Source: CAYSZB01 sp964435475
GTDB taxonomy: Bacteria > Chloroflexota > Anaerolineae > Anaerolineales > Anaerolineaceae
Reading direction: 5' to 3'
Assembly (NCBI GenBank): GCA_964435475.1
Contig: CAYSZB010000049.1
Coordinates: forward strand, 1-17,309
Length of the DNA stretch: 17,309 nucleotides
In this document: positions 1 to 7,086 of the stretch, one piece after another
Position numbering within the stretch: position 1 is the first letter of the stretch
Layout: every line of letters begins with the position of its first letter
Notes under the pieces: model-generated
Told to the model about the DNA's origin: nothing
The model's database searches: none
What the model saw: only the letters and a program-made list of their open reading frames with translations
Position numbers and translations under genes: made by a program

Positions 1-15
1 CAAAATTCGATTCAC

Positions 16-2208
16 TTATCTTTTGATCAGAACCAAATTGCCTCCATCGGTAGCCATCAGGACCAGGTTTTCGCCAAACCCTTGAGAGAGATGATTAATG
101 GTCTGGTTCAAGATGGAAGGATCATAAAGAGACCAGGTTGCGCCTTTATCCTTGGATATATACAAGCCGCCGGTCGTCCCAGCCAGGATCCAACCGGGGT
201 TGGTCGGGAAGTTCAACATGGAATTAACCTGGCTGTTAACCAACCCACTGAATGACCATGTAGCGCCATAATTAATAGATTTATACACTCCATTGCCAAT
301 GGTAGCCGATCCAGGATCATCACTGGTTCCTGCATAGATGATATTGGTCCCTGTACTGTCAAAAATAAAAGAATTAACCCTCTGACCGAGAATCCCCGCA
401 TTCACTTTCTCCCAATCCCACAGCGTAGAGTCCTCTGTTTTGATGGCCGAACGTTCATAATTCAGACCCATGTACGCACGGATCATTGTGCCAGGATCAA
501 AAATACTCGCATAATATGGTGTATTCATAGTGTATTCTGTCTTTTGCCAGGAGTTTCCACCATCCAAACTCCGAAGGGCACTGACAGATGTGCCGATCAA
601 CATCTTGTCAGGATTGGACGAACTGATCGCTATGGTGTAAATCGAAGGATACGCAGATCTCTCCAATTGAATTTGCGATTGACCCAGGGCGTCGAGCAAA
701 AGGTCTTCCTGGAACTCCTGGTACCATGAAAGGCTTGTCGGGTGTGCAAAGACCGGGTTGGTTAATGTTTGAGGGCTATCTGAACGGGAGATGACAGGAA
801 TGCCGTTATTCACAGAACTCCAATTGGCACCGCCATTGTTCGTGGCATAAACTCCATTTTCATTTGTTCCAGCAAAGATCGTGTTGGGATTTCCTGGCTT
901 AAAAACAATTGTATTTACATACTCATCCGGCAATCCATTCATGACCCTGTTCCACGAGTTCCCGTTATCAAGAGATTTCCAGATGCCATTCCCATAAGCA
1001 CTGACATACAGGATACCCGGATTATTGGGGTCATTGAGAGCAGAAACAATATTGTGTGCCTGGATGCCATTGTGGGAAACCGACCAATCCCTTCCTCCGT
1101 TGGTGCTTTTCCAAAGGCCTTTCTCCTTGACCCCGGCAATGACAATGGAACTATTGTTGGGCATGATCGCCAGGGTGTTATGGAAAGGACTCAAATAAAC
1201 CCTGGGAGACCATAAAACACCGCCATCGACTGTTTTCCATAGACCATTGCTCATTGTTGATGCATAGAGCGTCAGGGGATCGTTGGGGTCCATGGTCAAC
1301 TCCCATATCTTGGTGTCATTGGGAAGACCCAAATTTCTTGGGTACCAGTTATCGCCTCCATTGTTTGAGTAAAAGAAACTGGGGTCACCCCAGGTTGCCA
1401 GGTACACTCTCTGTGGGTTGTCCGGGTCAATTTCAATTTCCCTGGTCCTTTGAGCGTCGGTGGTTGAGTCCAGGCCTGAGTTCTTTTCATACCAGGTCAC
1501 CCCGGCATCATAACTCTTGAATACCCCCCACCAATGCATGGCTGCGTAAACGATATTGGAGTTTGTTGGATCGATCTTGATATCATAGACGTAATCATCA
1601 TTACCCGGGATACTCGCATGTCCCCAGCTCAATCCACCATTGGTTGACTTAAAAACACCGCCGCCATAGGAGTTGTAATCACCTTTAAATCCAAAGGTAC
1701 CCGAGTTTGCATTCCTTGTACCCGCATAAACAATATTGGGATTATTCTTGTCAATCGTGATCACGTAGACCACTGCCGGCATGTACAGTCCGTTGCTGAT
1801 CTGCATCCAGCTTTCTCCAGCATTGTTCGATTTAAACACACCGGCTCCATATGTGCCGGCATAGATCTTACTGTGATCGAAAGGATCTATTGCCAGGGAA
1901 TAAATGTAAGGATTGGTTATGCCGATATTATGTGGTGTCCAACTGATGCCACCATCTACGGTTTTGAAGACACCAGAACCCCACGATCCCGCATACATGA
2001 TATCAGGATCTAAAGGATCTATGACCAGGCTTTCTATGTTTCCGCCCATCGGACCAACGATCTTGCTCTGTCGGGTCGAGTAAACCAGCGGGAAGTATTG
2101 AAGAAATGGGCCTGCCTCACTTTCCTCCTGCTTTGTCAATTCAGTAGAAGTGGAAGAGACTAAAAAAGGCAGGAGTAATAGGAGTACCAATAAGATTTTT
2201 TTCTTCAT
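16..2208 (-). CDS. Secreted Asp-box (BNR/sortilin-like) beta-propeller protein
   Basis: The 730-aa product begins with a clear signal peptide: MKKK, then a Leu-rich hydrophobic core to about residue 18, then a Ser/Thr stretch where cleavage is likely. There is no lipobox Cys. From about residue 80 to the C-terminus I count about 12 Asp-box motifs of the form S-x-D/N-x-G-x-x-W (for example KTVDGGISW, KSNNAGESW, KSTNGGLSW, RSLDGGNSW, ISKDKGATW). They alternate with strands of the form IDPxxPxxxYAGT. This is the pattern of sialidase/VPS10/GH74-like propellers and predicts one or two beta-propellers outside the membrane. The sequence shows no catalytic signature, so binding or structure is as likely as glycosidase activity. 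It is the last gene of a minus-strand run and starts 14 nt after the SRAP stop. I see no strong Shine-Dalgarno, so translation may be coupled. The fold is confident; the substrate is unknown. Confidence 0.85.
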   Translation of the reverse strand: MKKKILLVLLLLLPFLVSSTSTELTKQEESEAGPFLQYFPLVYSTRQSKIVGPMGGNIESLVIDPLDPDIMYAGSWGSGVFKTVDGGISWTPHNIGITNPYIYSLAIDPFDHSKIYAGTYGAGVFKSNNAGESWMQISNGLYMPAVVYVITIDKNNPNIVYAGTRNANSGTFGFKGDYNSYGGGVFKSTNGGLSWGHASIPGNDDYVYDIKIDPTNSNIVYAAMHWWGVFKSYDAGVTWYEKNSGLDSTTDAQRTREIEIDPDNPQRVYLATWGDPSFFYSNNGGDNWYPRNLGLPNDTKIWELTMDPNDPLTLYASTMSNGLWKTVDGGVLWSPRVYLSPFHNTLAIMPNNSSIVIAGVKEKGLWKSTNGGRDWSVSHNGIQAHNIVSALNDPNNPGILYVSAYGNGIWKSLDNGNSWNRVMNGLPDEYVNTIVFKPGNPNTIFAGTNENGVYATNNGGANWSSVNNGIPVISRSDSPQTLTNPVFAHPTSLSWYQEFQEDLLLDALGQSQIQLERSAYPSIYTIAISSSNPDKMLIGTSVSALRSLDGGNSWQKTEYTMNTPYYASIFDPGTMIRAYMGLNYERSAIKTEDSTLWDWEKVNAGILGQRVNSFIFDSTGTNIIYAGTSDDPGSATIGNGVYKSINYGATWSFSGLVNSQVNSMLNFPTNPGWILAGTTGGLYISKDKGATWSLYDPSILNQTINHLSQGFGENLVLMATDGGNLVLIKR

Positions 2209-2222
2209 AATGCGCGTTCTGA

Positions 2223-2894
2223 CTATGGCGTTATTGGATCAAGCACTTCGGGAAAATCATTTAACGGTAAGTTTATCAACTTCGAAACAGGTCTGGCTGA
2301 CATCCGGGAAGCTGGAAACGGCGAAAGCATTGACAACAGGGTTGGAAGTGAAATCGCAGGATTCAGCCAATCCCACCTGTGTTGAATTGGCATAATGACA
2401 GGCATCCGATCATGGTATTTGGAAATCAATTCGTTTGGGGTACAGGTGATGATCGTACACGAAAGAATTTTATTTTCAGGATCGGGTCTCCATTCATCAT
2501 AAAGGCCTGCAAAGGTGAATGGTTCACCATTTTCGAGTTGGAAATAGTAGGGGGATTTTGGTTGGGAATTACCCAGTGTGGACCACTCAAAAAAACCGTC
2601 TGCCAGGATCAAACATCGCTTTTTGTTGATCAGGTTGCGAAATGAAGGCTTTTCGGTGAGAGTCTCAGCCCGGGCATTGATCATACGGTTTCCAATTTCC
2701 TTGTCCTTTGCCCAAAATGGTATCAATCCCCACTTGAACTGTTCGACAGACCTGCTTTGTGGATCCCTGACCACAGAAACAGATTGCGTGGGTGCAATGT
2801 TGTAATGTGGTTGATACATTTCAACAAAGGGGCCCAGCTCAAGTTTCTCCTGCAACTCTCCGGGATCAAGTGTAAGTGTAAACCTGCCGCACAT
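2223..2894 (-). CDS. yedK: SRAP / YedK-HMCES abasic-site DNA-protein crosslink protein
   Basis: The 223-aa product starts MCGRF, with Cys2 the residue exposed after Met removal. The SRAP family uses it to form a thiazolidine crosslink with abasic sites in single-stranded DNA and to act as a thiol autoprotease. Other family signatures are in order: WGLIPFW (about residues 55-61), NARAET with Asn73, ADGFFEW with Glu103, TxCTPN (about 150-154) and HDRMPVI with His161. These match the E. coli YedK active-site set (Cys2, Asn75, Glu105, His160), and the length is normal. The ATG at 2894 has GAGG about 6 nt upstream. The gene sits 24 nt after the RelA/SpoT homologue and 14 nt before the propeller gene, so the three probably share a transcript. 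The protein shields abasic sites at stalled forks and protects them from error-prone processing. SRAP genes elsewhere are often SOS-associated, but I see no LexA-like box directly upstream here. Confidence 0.95.
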   Translation of the reverse strand: MCGRFTLTLDPGELQEKLELGPFVEMYQPHYNIAPTQSVSVVRDPQSRSVEQFKWGLIPFWAKDKEIGNRMINARAETLTEKPSFRNLINKKRCLILADGFFEWSTLGNSQPKSPYYFQLENGEPFTFAGLYDEWRPDPENKILSCTIITCTPNELISKYHDRMPVIMPIQHRWDWLNPAISLPTLLSMLSPFPASRMSARPVSKLINLPLNDFPEVLDPITP

Positions 2895-2918
2895 TTTGTC
2901 CTCAAATAAATTTACTGA

Positions 2919-4772
2919 TCAGACTATTTCAATCATTTCCAATGGGATCTGACCTTTTTGGATCAGTTCCTGTAATTTGCTGCGAGAATCTTCGTTAAAT
3001 CCCAACAGTACAAGGCGTAGATCGAAGGCACCACTGGGCAAGGTATTATGGACAGTTCGAATGATATTTCCACCACTGGAACTGACAAGTCCGGCAATAT
3101 AGGCAAGAACCCCTGGTTTATTGGTCTGGTTGGAGCCCTGGATGCGCAGCGTGGTCCAGTCAAGACTTTGCCGTGAGATTTCAGCCTCATCCATGGTCTT
3201 TTCCAGTTCCTCGACCTGGACTGATCCACCACCAACTGCTGAATACAGGTCATCCAGGTTCGCACACGCCAACAAACCGAGCAAACTTTCCACCTTATCC
3301 CTGTTCAAAGCCTGGACGTCTTCCAGGGCAAGAATTCCCCGCTGGGCCAATAAAGTGTGTATCTTCTCCCTGCCCTTGGCACTGGTGTTTTTTAATGCCA
3401 CCATTGCTAAAACCACTCTCAACTGCCTTGCCGTGGAGATATTACAATGATCCAGCCACTCTGGGTTGGGTTTTAGATGCTCGCCCCAGGTGATCACCTC
3501 AACCACATCACCAGGATTCAACATGTCATAAATGTGTTTCTCCTCGCCATTGACGAGTACTTTATGGATCTTATCCAGCAGGAACTCCTGGATCGCTGCC
3601 ACGCCATCCAGAACTGTCGATCCTTCCGGTAAGAATCGTGTACCACCGTAAGGGGTCAGTATCTGGACCGGGCGGTATCGACTGATATCTTTTCCATTCT
3701 GGATCGCATAGATCACTCCCCAGGTGTTCTCACCCTCCATTTCCTCGGTGGTGATGGCAATTTCTGTTGCTCCGCGACCCGGCAACCAGGCAGTGACTTG
3801 CAACGCCCGATAATTGTTCTGTGGACTGGCAATGTAATCATCAAAGCGATCCTGGTCCAGAAAACGGCTGAAATGCCTGTTGACTTTCGCCAACAAGCGG
3901 TAGCAAGTAGTTTCGTCATTATTCTTGACGATCATCCTGAAACTGACAATATCATTTACAGCAGAAAAATCGTCAAGGGATGTGCGCCTGGCACGGGCCA
4001 TGCGCTGGAGCTTGTCCCATGCCTGCCAGTAGCCATTGACGGTGAACCTGACTGCCCCATCGATCCCTTCCTGGTCCATGATTTGGGCCAGGTCATAAAT
4101 TGTGGAGCGAATGAAATCAATATTTAACCTCGGATCAGAGTCAATCCTTGACTTGACAATGCCAAAGGTTTCAGGCTCAACATATGGAAAAGCCATATCC
4201 TCAAGCCATCGCCGCCAGCGATAGCAGTTCAGGATGCCTGCAAGTTTGCCATATGCCCGGATCGCTTCATTGGCTTTCTGCCACTGTTTTCCCCTCGACA
4301 TGTAGTTAAGGGTCATCAGGTTGTGGCTCTTATCTGCCAGTTTCACCAGGAAAACCCCTGGATCACGGAACATGGCAATCTTGCGCAGCGTTTCAAGCTC
4401 CCGTGATCTGCCATCCCGGGGATTGCTCATCTTGGTGACTCCGTCAATGATATGCGCGACTTCGTCGCCTAACTTGCCGGGAAACATTGAACGTATCTCT
4501 TCGATGGTCTCCCCCTGGTCTTCAACAGCATCGTGTAATAATGCAGCGATCGTCCAGGCTTCATTTTGCACCAATCGGTCAATGAAGGCCGCAACCCAGC
4601 CGCAATGGGTTTCAAAATAAGGCTCACCCGAAAGCCTGGTCTGACCACCATGGATCTGTTTTCCCCATTCATACGCACGGGCTATTGCTTCCGTACGGGG
4701 TGTAAAACAATCCACCTGGAATTCTCCAAGCAATTTAGGCCGTATTTCATTTATTGTTTCGACTTCAACCAT
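2919..4772 (-). CDS. RelA/SpoT homologue: intact ppGpp hydrolase, degenerate synthetase
   Basis: The 617-aa product has the full long-RSH layout: HD hydrolase (about 25-200), pseudo-synthetase (about 235-360), TGS (about 367-428), helical domain (about 430-500) and C-terminal ACT (about 540-617). All hydrolase metal and catalytic residues are visible: His41 (HGGQTR), His80-Asp81 with Glu84 (HDAVED), and Asp147 with Asn151 (LADKSHN). The synthetase domain is eroded. The G-loop GRPKxxYSIxxK is replaced around VNGYWQAWDKL (246-255). RFKDYI has become RFDDYI (Lys to Asp at 311). ExQIRT has become EIAITT (337-342), so the Gln is lost, although Asp274, Arg279 and Tyr321 remain. In TGS the AIH motif is AIQ, removing the His that contacts the tRNA end in RelA. 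I therefore read it as a (p)ppGpp hydrolase that cannot synthesise. The start is the ATG at 4772; its ribosome site is weak and I see no clear promoter. It heads the run with SRAP and the propeller gene. Confidence 0.9.
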   Translation of the reverse strand: MVEVETINEIRPKLLGEFQVDCFTPRTEAIARAYEWGKQIHGGQTRLSGEPYFETHCGWVAAFIDRLVQNEAWTIAALLHDAVEDQGETIEEIRSMFPGKLGDEVAHIIDGVTKMSNPRDGRSRELETLRKIAMFRDPGVFLVKLADKSHNLMTLNYMSRGKQWQKANEAIRAYGKLAGILNCYRWRRWLEDMAFPYVEPETFGIVKSRIDSDPRLNIDFIRSTIYDLAQIMDQEGIDGAVRFTVNGYWQAWDKLQRMARARRTSLDDFSAVNDIVSFRMIVKNNDETTCYRLLAKVNRHFSRFLDQDRFDDYIASPQNNYRALQVTAWLPGRGATEIAITTEEMEGENTWGVIYAIQNGKDISRYRPVQILTPYGGTRFLPEGSTVLDGVAAIQEFLLDKIHKVLVNGEEKHIYDMLNPGDVVEVITWGEHLKPNPEWLDHCNISTARQLRVVLAMVALKNTSAKGREKIHTLLAQRGILALEDVQALNRDKVESLLGLLACANLDDLYSAVGGGSVQVEELEKTMDEAEISRQSLDWTTLRIQGSNQTNKPGVLAYIAGLVSSSGGNIIRTVHNTLPSGAFDLRLVLLGFNEDSRSKLQELIQKGQIPLEMIEIV

Positions 4773-4979
4773 TCAGCACCAGATTCATTAATTAATCATT
4801 AATATCATTAAGATCTTGGCCATAGATCCGTCACAACTTACTATTTCTTCTTATTAAAGCCTATTTTGAGCCTCCAAGAGATTATTATCTCATTGTTGGT
4901 AGTGAAGTTATAAGAGTGAATTATATCAACACTTTTGAAGGCACCTTAATAAGCAACAAATTTCATATTACCAATTTCA

Positions 4980-5022
4980 TCTCTACTCGATGAGACCATA
5001 TACTGGTACCTGTATGTAGAGA
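4980..5022. repeat. Inverted repeat TCTCTAC / GTAGAGA
   Basis: Perfect 7-bp arms lie at 4980-4986 and 5016-5022. A nested ATAC/GTAT pair (5000-5003 and 5012-5015) surrounds a GGTACC palindrome (5005-5010). Either strand could fold into an interrupted hairpin. No T-tract follows, so it is not a typical terminator. The function is unknown. Confidence 0.4.
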
Positions 5023-5054
5023 CCCACCTCCGCATATGCCCAAATGCTGGAGTG

Positions 5055-5122
5055 CCAGGAGAATTAGCTGACCTTGTTTCGTTTCCTCCTCCCCGAGTTA
5101 TGGTCAAAGCTAATTCTCCTGG
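5055..5122. repeat. Long inverted repeat, 15-bp perfect arms plus 4-bp extension
   Basis: The left arm CCAGGAGAATTAGCT (5055-5069) is the exact reverse complement of the right arm at 5108-5122. A further GACC (5070-5073) pairs with GGTC (5102-5105) across a 2-nt AA bulge, giving about 19 pairs around a loop of about 28 nt. No T-tract follows on either strand, so this is not an ordinary intrinsic terminator. It could be a structured RNA element or the remnant of a small inverted-repeat transposable element. I see no target-site duplication that would decide between them. Confidence 0.7.
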
Positions 5123-5168
5123 ATCAGGGTCTTCAGATCTCCCCAAAAATTTAATAGCGCAATAATTT

Positions 5169-6146
5169 TTAGATCAATCCTGCTTGTTTTAACCATGAAA
5201 CTGTGTCTTTCATGGTATCTGCAAAAGGTCTCGGATGATAATCCAGGCCGAACTGGGCCTTTGAATGAGAAATTTGCCAATTTCCTGCAAGTGCATCCAG
5301 GGAAGCAGTGGTTATAAGTGACTCCTTACCCAGCGCTGTGAAATAAAATGACGCCAATGGCAGGAACAACCTGACCAACCAGATGGGCAGATAAATCCTG
5401 TTGCGGGGTTTTGCAAGAAGTGCATCAATCATCCCGGAAAAGCTTTCCAGGTCGACCCTGGTGCCTGAGATGAGGTACCTGGAACCCGCTGGAGCTCTGG
5501 TCAACGCAGTAATGGCAGCTTGAGCCACATCGCGCACATCAACCCAGTCTGCCTCACCCTGGACAAGGATCGGGTATTTGCCTTTGCAGAGATCGATTAA
5601 CGCCTGGGTGACCTTTCCCTTTTTAAAATCAAAAGGACCGATAATGCTGGTCGGGTTCAAGATAATTGCATCAAAACCCTTTTCGATCTCATCACGGATT
5701 ATCTTTTCACTGAGCATTTTTGAATAAGCGTAAGGAGAGGCATTACCCTCTGAAACCAGTGGAAAAGCCTCGTCAACTGGCAGAGACATGTCACTGCGAT
5801 CAAAAGCCTCGATCGAACTGAAGTGGACCAACCGTTTTACCTTGCAGGCTTTACATGCCTTAACCACATTTTCTGTAGCAACAACATTCACACGATACAG
5901 TTCATCCCACTCATTTTCCTGTATAGAGACAAAGCCTGCAGCATGGATCACAAAATCAGCACCTGCAAAAGCCCTGGTAAGTGAATTCACACTATTGATA
6001 TCCCCCTCAACCAGTTCAAGATCAAGGTTCTCCAAAGCCCTTTTACTTGAATGGACCAAAGCTCTGACCTGGTAGCCCTGTGTCAGCAATTCACGAACAA
6101 TATTTGCACCAATATGCCCTGAGGCACCCGTTACAACCACCAACAT
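5169..6146 (-). CDS. Extended-SDR NAD(P)-dependent epimerase/reductase
   Basis: The 325-aa product, read from the ATG at 6146, opens MLVVVTGASGHIG, a beta-strand followed by the TGxxGxxG dinucleotide-binding motif of extended short-chain dehydrogenases. Other features: EGDI (adenine-side Asp), FVIHAAG, NVVATENVVKAC, HFSSIEAF (active-site Ser region), the YxxxK pair in PYAYSKMLSEK, and LNPTSIIGP. A hydrophobic stretch near the C-terminal third (LPIWLVRLFLPLASFYF) may contact membrane or a lipid-like substrate. The best family fit is dihydroflavonol-reductase/HpnA/3-beta-HSD-like SDRs; the substrate cannot be told. The frame extends to a TTG at 6167, but the ATG at 6146 is preceded by AGGAG with a 7-nt spacer and places the Rossmann strand at the usual N-terminus, so I prefer it. 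It is transcribed divergently from the PolB2 operon. Confidence 0.9.
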   Translation of the reverse strand: MLVVVTGASGHIGANIVRELLTQGYQVRALVHSSKRALENLDLELVEGDINSVNSLTRAFAGADFVIHAAGFVSIQENEWDELYRVNVVATENVVKACKACKVKRLVHFSSIEAFDRSDMSLPVDEAFPLVSEGNASPYAYSKMLSEKIIRDEIEKGFDAIILNPTSIIGPFDFKKGKVTQALIDLCKGKYPILVQGEADWVDVRDVAQAAITALTRAPAGSRYLISGTRVDLESFSGMIDALLAKPRNRIYLPIWLVRLFLPLASFYFTALGKESLITTASLDALAGNWQISHSKAQFGLDYHPRPFADTMKDTVSWLKQAGLI

Positions 6147-6153
6147 CGATAAT

Positions 6154-6158
6154 CTCCT
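6154..6158 (-). promoter_or_regulatory. Ribosome binding site that fixes the SDR start
   Basis: On the minus strand AGGAG lies 7 nt before the ATG at 6146. It falls inside the longer frame beginning with TTG at 6167, so it argues against that upstream start. Confidence 0.75.
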
Positions 6159-6200
6159 GGCACACAATCATAACACTGAACAAATCTCATCAAGATTCCC

Positions 6201-6229
6201 TTGTAATAGAACAAATATTCTATTATAAT
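6201..6229 (+). promoter_or_regulatory. Sigma-70-type promoter of the PolB2 operon
   Basis: TTGTAA (6201-6206, 4 of 6 match to TTGACA) and a perfect TATAAT (6224-6229) are separated by exactly 17 bp. Transcription should start about 7 nt after the -10 box, at about 6236, which is the A of the first ATG of the operon. No ribosome site precedes that ATG, which fits a leaderless mRNA. Confidence 0.75.
6204..6225. promoter_or_regulatory. 22-bp palindromic operator resembling a LexA (SOS) box
   Basis: The 8-bp arms TAATAGAA (6204-6211) and TTCTATTA (6218-6225) are perfectly inverted around the 6-bp spacer CAAATA. The core GAACAAATATTC matches the Gram-positive LexA/DinR core GAAC-N4-GTTC at 7 of 8 defined bases (A for G). 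The palindrome fills the spacer between the -35 and -10 boxes and overlaps both, which is typical of a repressor operator. That LexA is the repressor is inference; another dimeric repressor could bind. Confidence 0.65.
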
Positions 6230-6235
6230 AAGTGC

Positions 6236-6817
6236 ATGGATACCCAAATTTTGATACCCCGGGCAGGGCAGATCTCCCTGCTGATTGCCCCATCTTCAGC
6301 GATCACCGTCCTTATGGAAATGACAGCCCAGATCGCACTGCAAAGGCACATCCTGATCCTCGATGGCGGCAACCGCTTTGATGGCTATGGGCTGGCACAA
6401 ACCTTGCGGAAACACACGGTAAATATCAACCCGGCACTTCAAAACGTGCTTCTCAGCCGCATATTCACCTGTTACCAGATGAAGGCGTTCTTAAGTGAAT
6501 TCACTGACAACACCCTGCCTATCCTGGTGCTGGACCTGTTGGCGACTTTCCTTGATGAGAACGTCAAACTGCCCATGCGGCAAAGCCTTCTATCTGATTG
6601 TCTCAGTTGTCTGCAAAAACTGAGCCGTTTGAACCCGGTTGTACTGTGGGTCAGAAAGCGTTCGCTGCCCCAGGTTGAAGATGAAGGCTTACTGGATCAG
6701 GTATTCAGCGCATCCAACAGGGTCTGGCACATTGAGAATTCTGCACCCGGCGCCAGCCAGCCAGCGCTTTTCAACCTGTCGGGACAATTTAATGCTGATC
6801 TTTCAGCAGGAAAGTAG
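6236..6817 (+). CDS. Inactivated RadA/RecA-like ATPase of the PolB2 operon
   Basis: The 193-aa product resembles the RecA/RadA ATPase core in layout but has lost the ATP site. The Walker A position reads LLIAPSSAITVLMEM (about 15-29), with no GKT/GKS. The following strand ILILDGGNRFDG (39-50) corresponds to RadA's IDTENTFxxxR. NVLLSRIFTCYQMKAFLSE (70-88) corresponds to RadA's NIYVARAFxxxHQM segment. The Walker B-like strand LPILVLDLL ends at Asp100. A later helix and strand (RQSLLSDCLSCLQKLSRLN, VVLWVR) fit the RadA core. I start at the ATG at 6236: the frame opens at 6080, but that part lies over the divergent gene and promoter. The 5-nt gap to the next gene indicates an operon. Archaeal PolB2 operons carry an inactivated RadA paralogue; ImuA/SulA-like proteins are an alternative comparison. 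A likely role is as a non-hydrolysing scaffold or RecA-filament contact for the polymerase. Confidence 0.75.
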   Translation: MDTQILIPRAGQISLLIAPSSAITVLMEMTAQIALQRHILILDGGNRFDGYGLAQTLRKHTVNINPALQNVLLSRIFTCYQMKAFLSEFTDNTLPILVLDLLATFLDENVKLPMRQSLLSDCLSCLQKLSRLNPVVLWVRKRSLPQVEDEGLLDQVFSASNRVWHIENSAPGASQPALFNLSGQFNADLSAGK

Positions 6818-6822
6818 GAGTT

Positions 6823-7086
6823 ATGGGACGTACACTTGCCTCAGCCACACAGGTTCTTATACATGAGGAAGGTGCATTCTCGCGGTTCAGGCGTGCTTTG
6901 CGCCGCCAGGACCAGTTGGCCCTTGATGACCTCTTCAATGCGGCACAGAATCACCTTTCAGCCGCTGCCTATGCAGCGAGCGCCCTGCCTTTTGAAAGTT
7001 TCCTGCTTGCCATGTTGCTCGAGGAGCACAAAGAAGTCATGCGCCTGCGGCAGGCGGTCGCAGAACTCCAGGAGATGCATGCCTGA
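6823..7086 (+). CDS. Small uncharacterised PolB2-operon protein
   Basis: The 87-aa product is predicted to be almost entirely helical, charged at the start (FSRFRRALRRQDQLALDDLF, about 19-38), then Ala-rich (AAAYAASALPFESFLLAMLLEEHKEV, about 47-72), ending in an amphipathic helix. I recognise no named domain. It sits between the RadA-like gene (5-nt gap) and polB2 (8-nt overlap, ATGCCTGA), so its product is very probably made with both. The ATG at 6823 follows AGGAG at only 2 nt, with a second AGGA about 11 nt upstream, so initiation may depend on termination of the preceding gene. It occupies the position of the additional uncharacterised protein reported in archaeal PolB2 operons. A small adaptor between the ATPase and the polymerase is plausible but unproven. 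Confidence 0.75.
   Translation: MGRTLASATQVLIHEEGAFSRFRRALRRQDQLALDDLFNAAQNHLSAAAYAASALPFESFLLAMLLEEHKEVMRLRQAVAELQEMHA

Larger units (their letters stand above)
4773..5168. other. 396-bp spacer without a convincing gene, containing two inverted repeats
   Basis: The spacer lies between the RSH start and the SDR stop, both on the minus strand. Its RSH-proximal part (4773-4950) is AT-rich and should hold the RSH promoter, though no -35/-10 pair stands out. The other part (4980-5122) is less AT-rich and carries two inverted repeats, listed separately. A 66-codon minus-strand frame (4946-5146) spans both repeats. It has no recognisable domain, low-complexity Gly/Arg/Ser composition and no ribosome site, so I do not call it a gene. 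The stretch could be a structured RNA, the 3' region of the SDR transcript, or a decayed mobile element. Confidence 0.5.

Noticed and set aside
2379..2805. Plus-strand reading frames across the SRAP gene
   Set aside because: They are antisense shadows of a well-supported gene and have no recognisable features.
5055..5122. Intrinsic terminator for the SDR gene
   Set aside because: The stem is long but the loop is about 28 nt and no T-tract follows on either strand.
4946..5146. 66-codon minus-strand reading frame in the spacer
   Set aside because: No domain, no ribosome site, and it spans both inverted repeats; Gly/Arg/Ser-rich composition suggests chance. It could be a decayed fragment, but I cannot support a gene call.
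6080..6235. Upstream extension of the RadA-like frame to 6080
   Set aside because: It would run through the start of the divergent SDR gene and through the operon's own promoter and palindrome; the extra 52 residues have no family resemblance.
6836..7078. Upstream extension of the polymerase frame to a TTG at 6836
   Set aside because: It lies entirely over the 87-aa gene in another frame, and the translation is Cys/Arg/Ser-rich shadow sequence. The ATG at 7079 with AGGAG and the 8-nt overlap is the normal coupled start.
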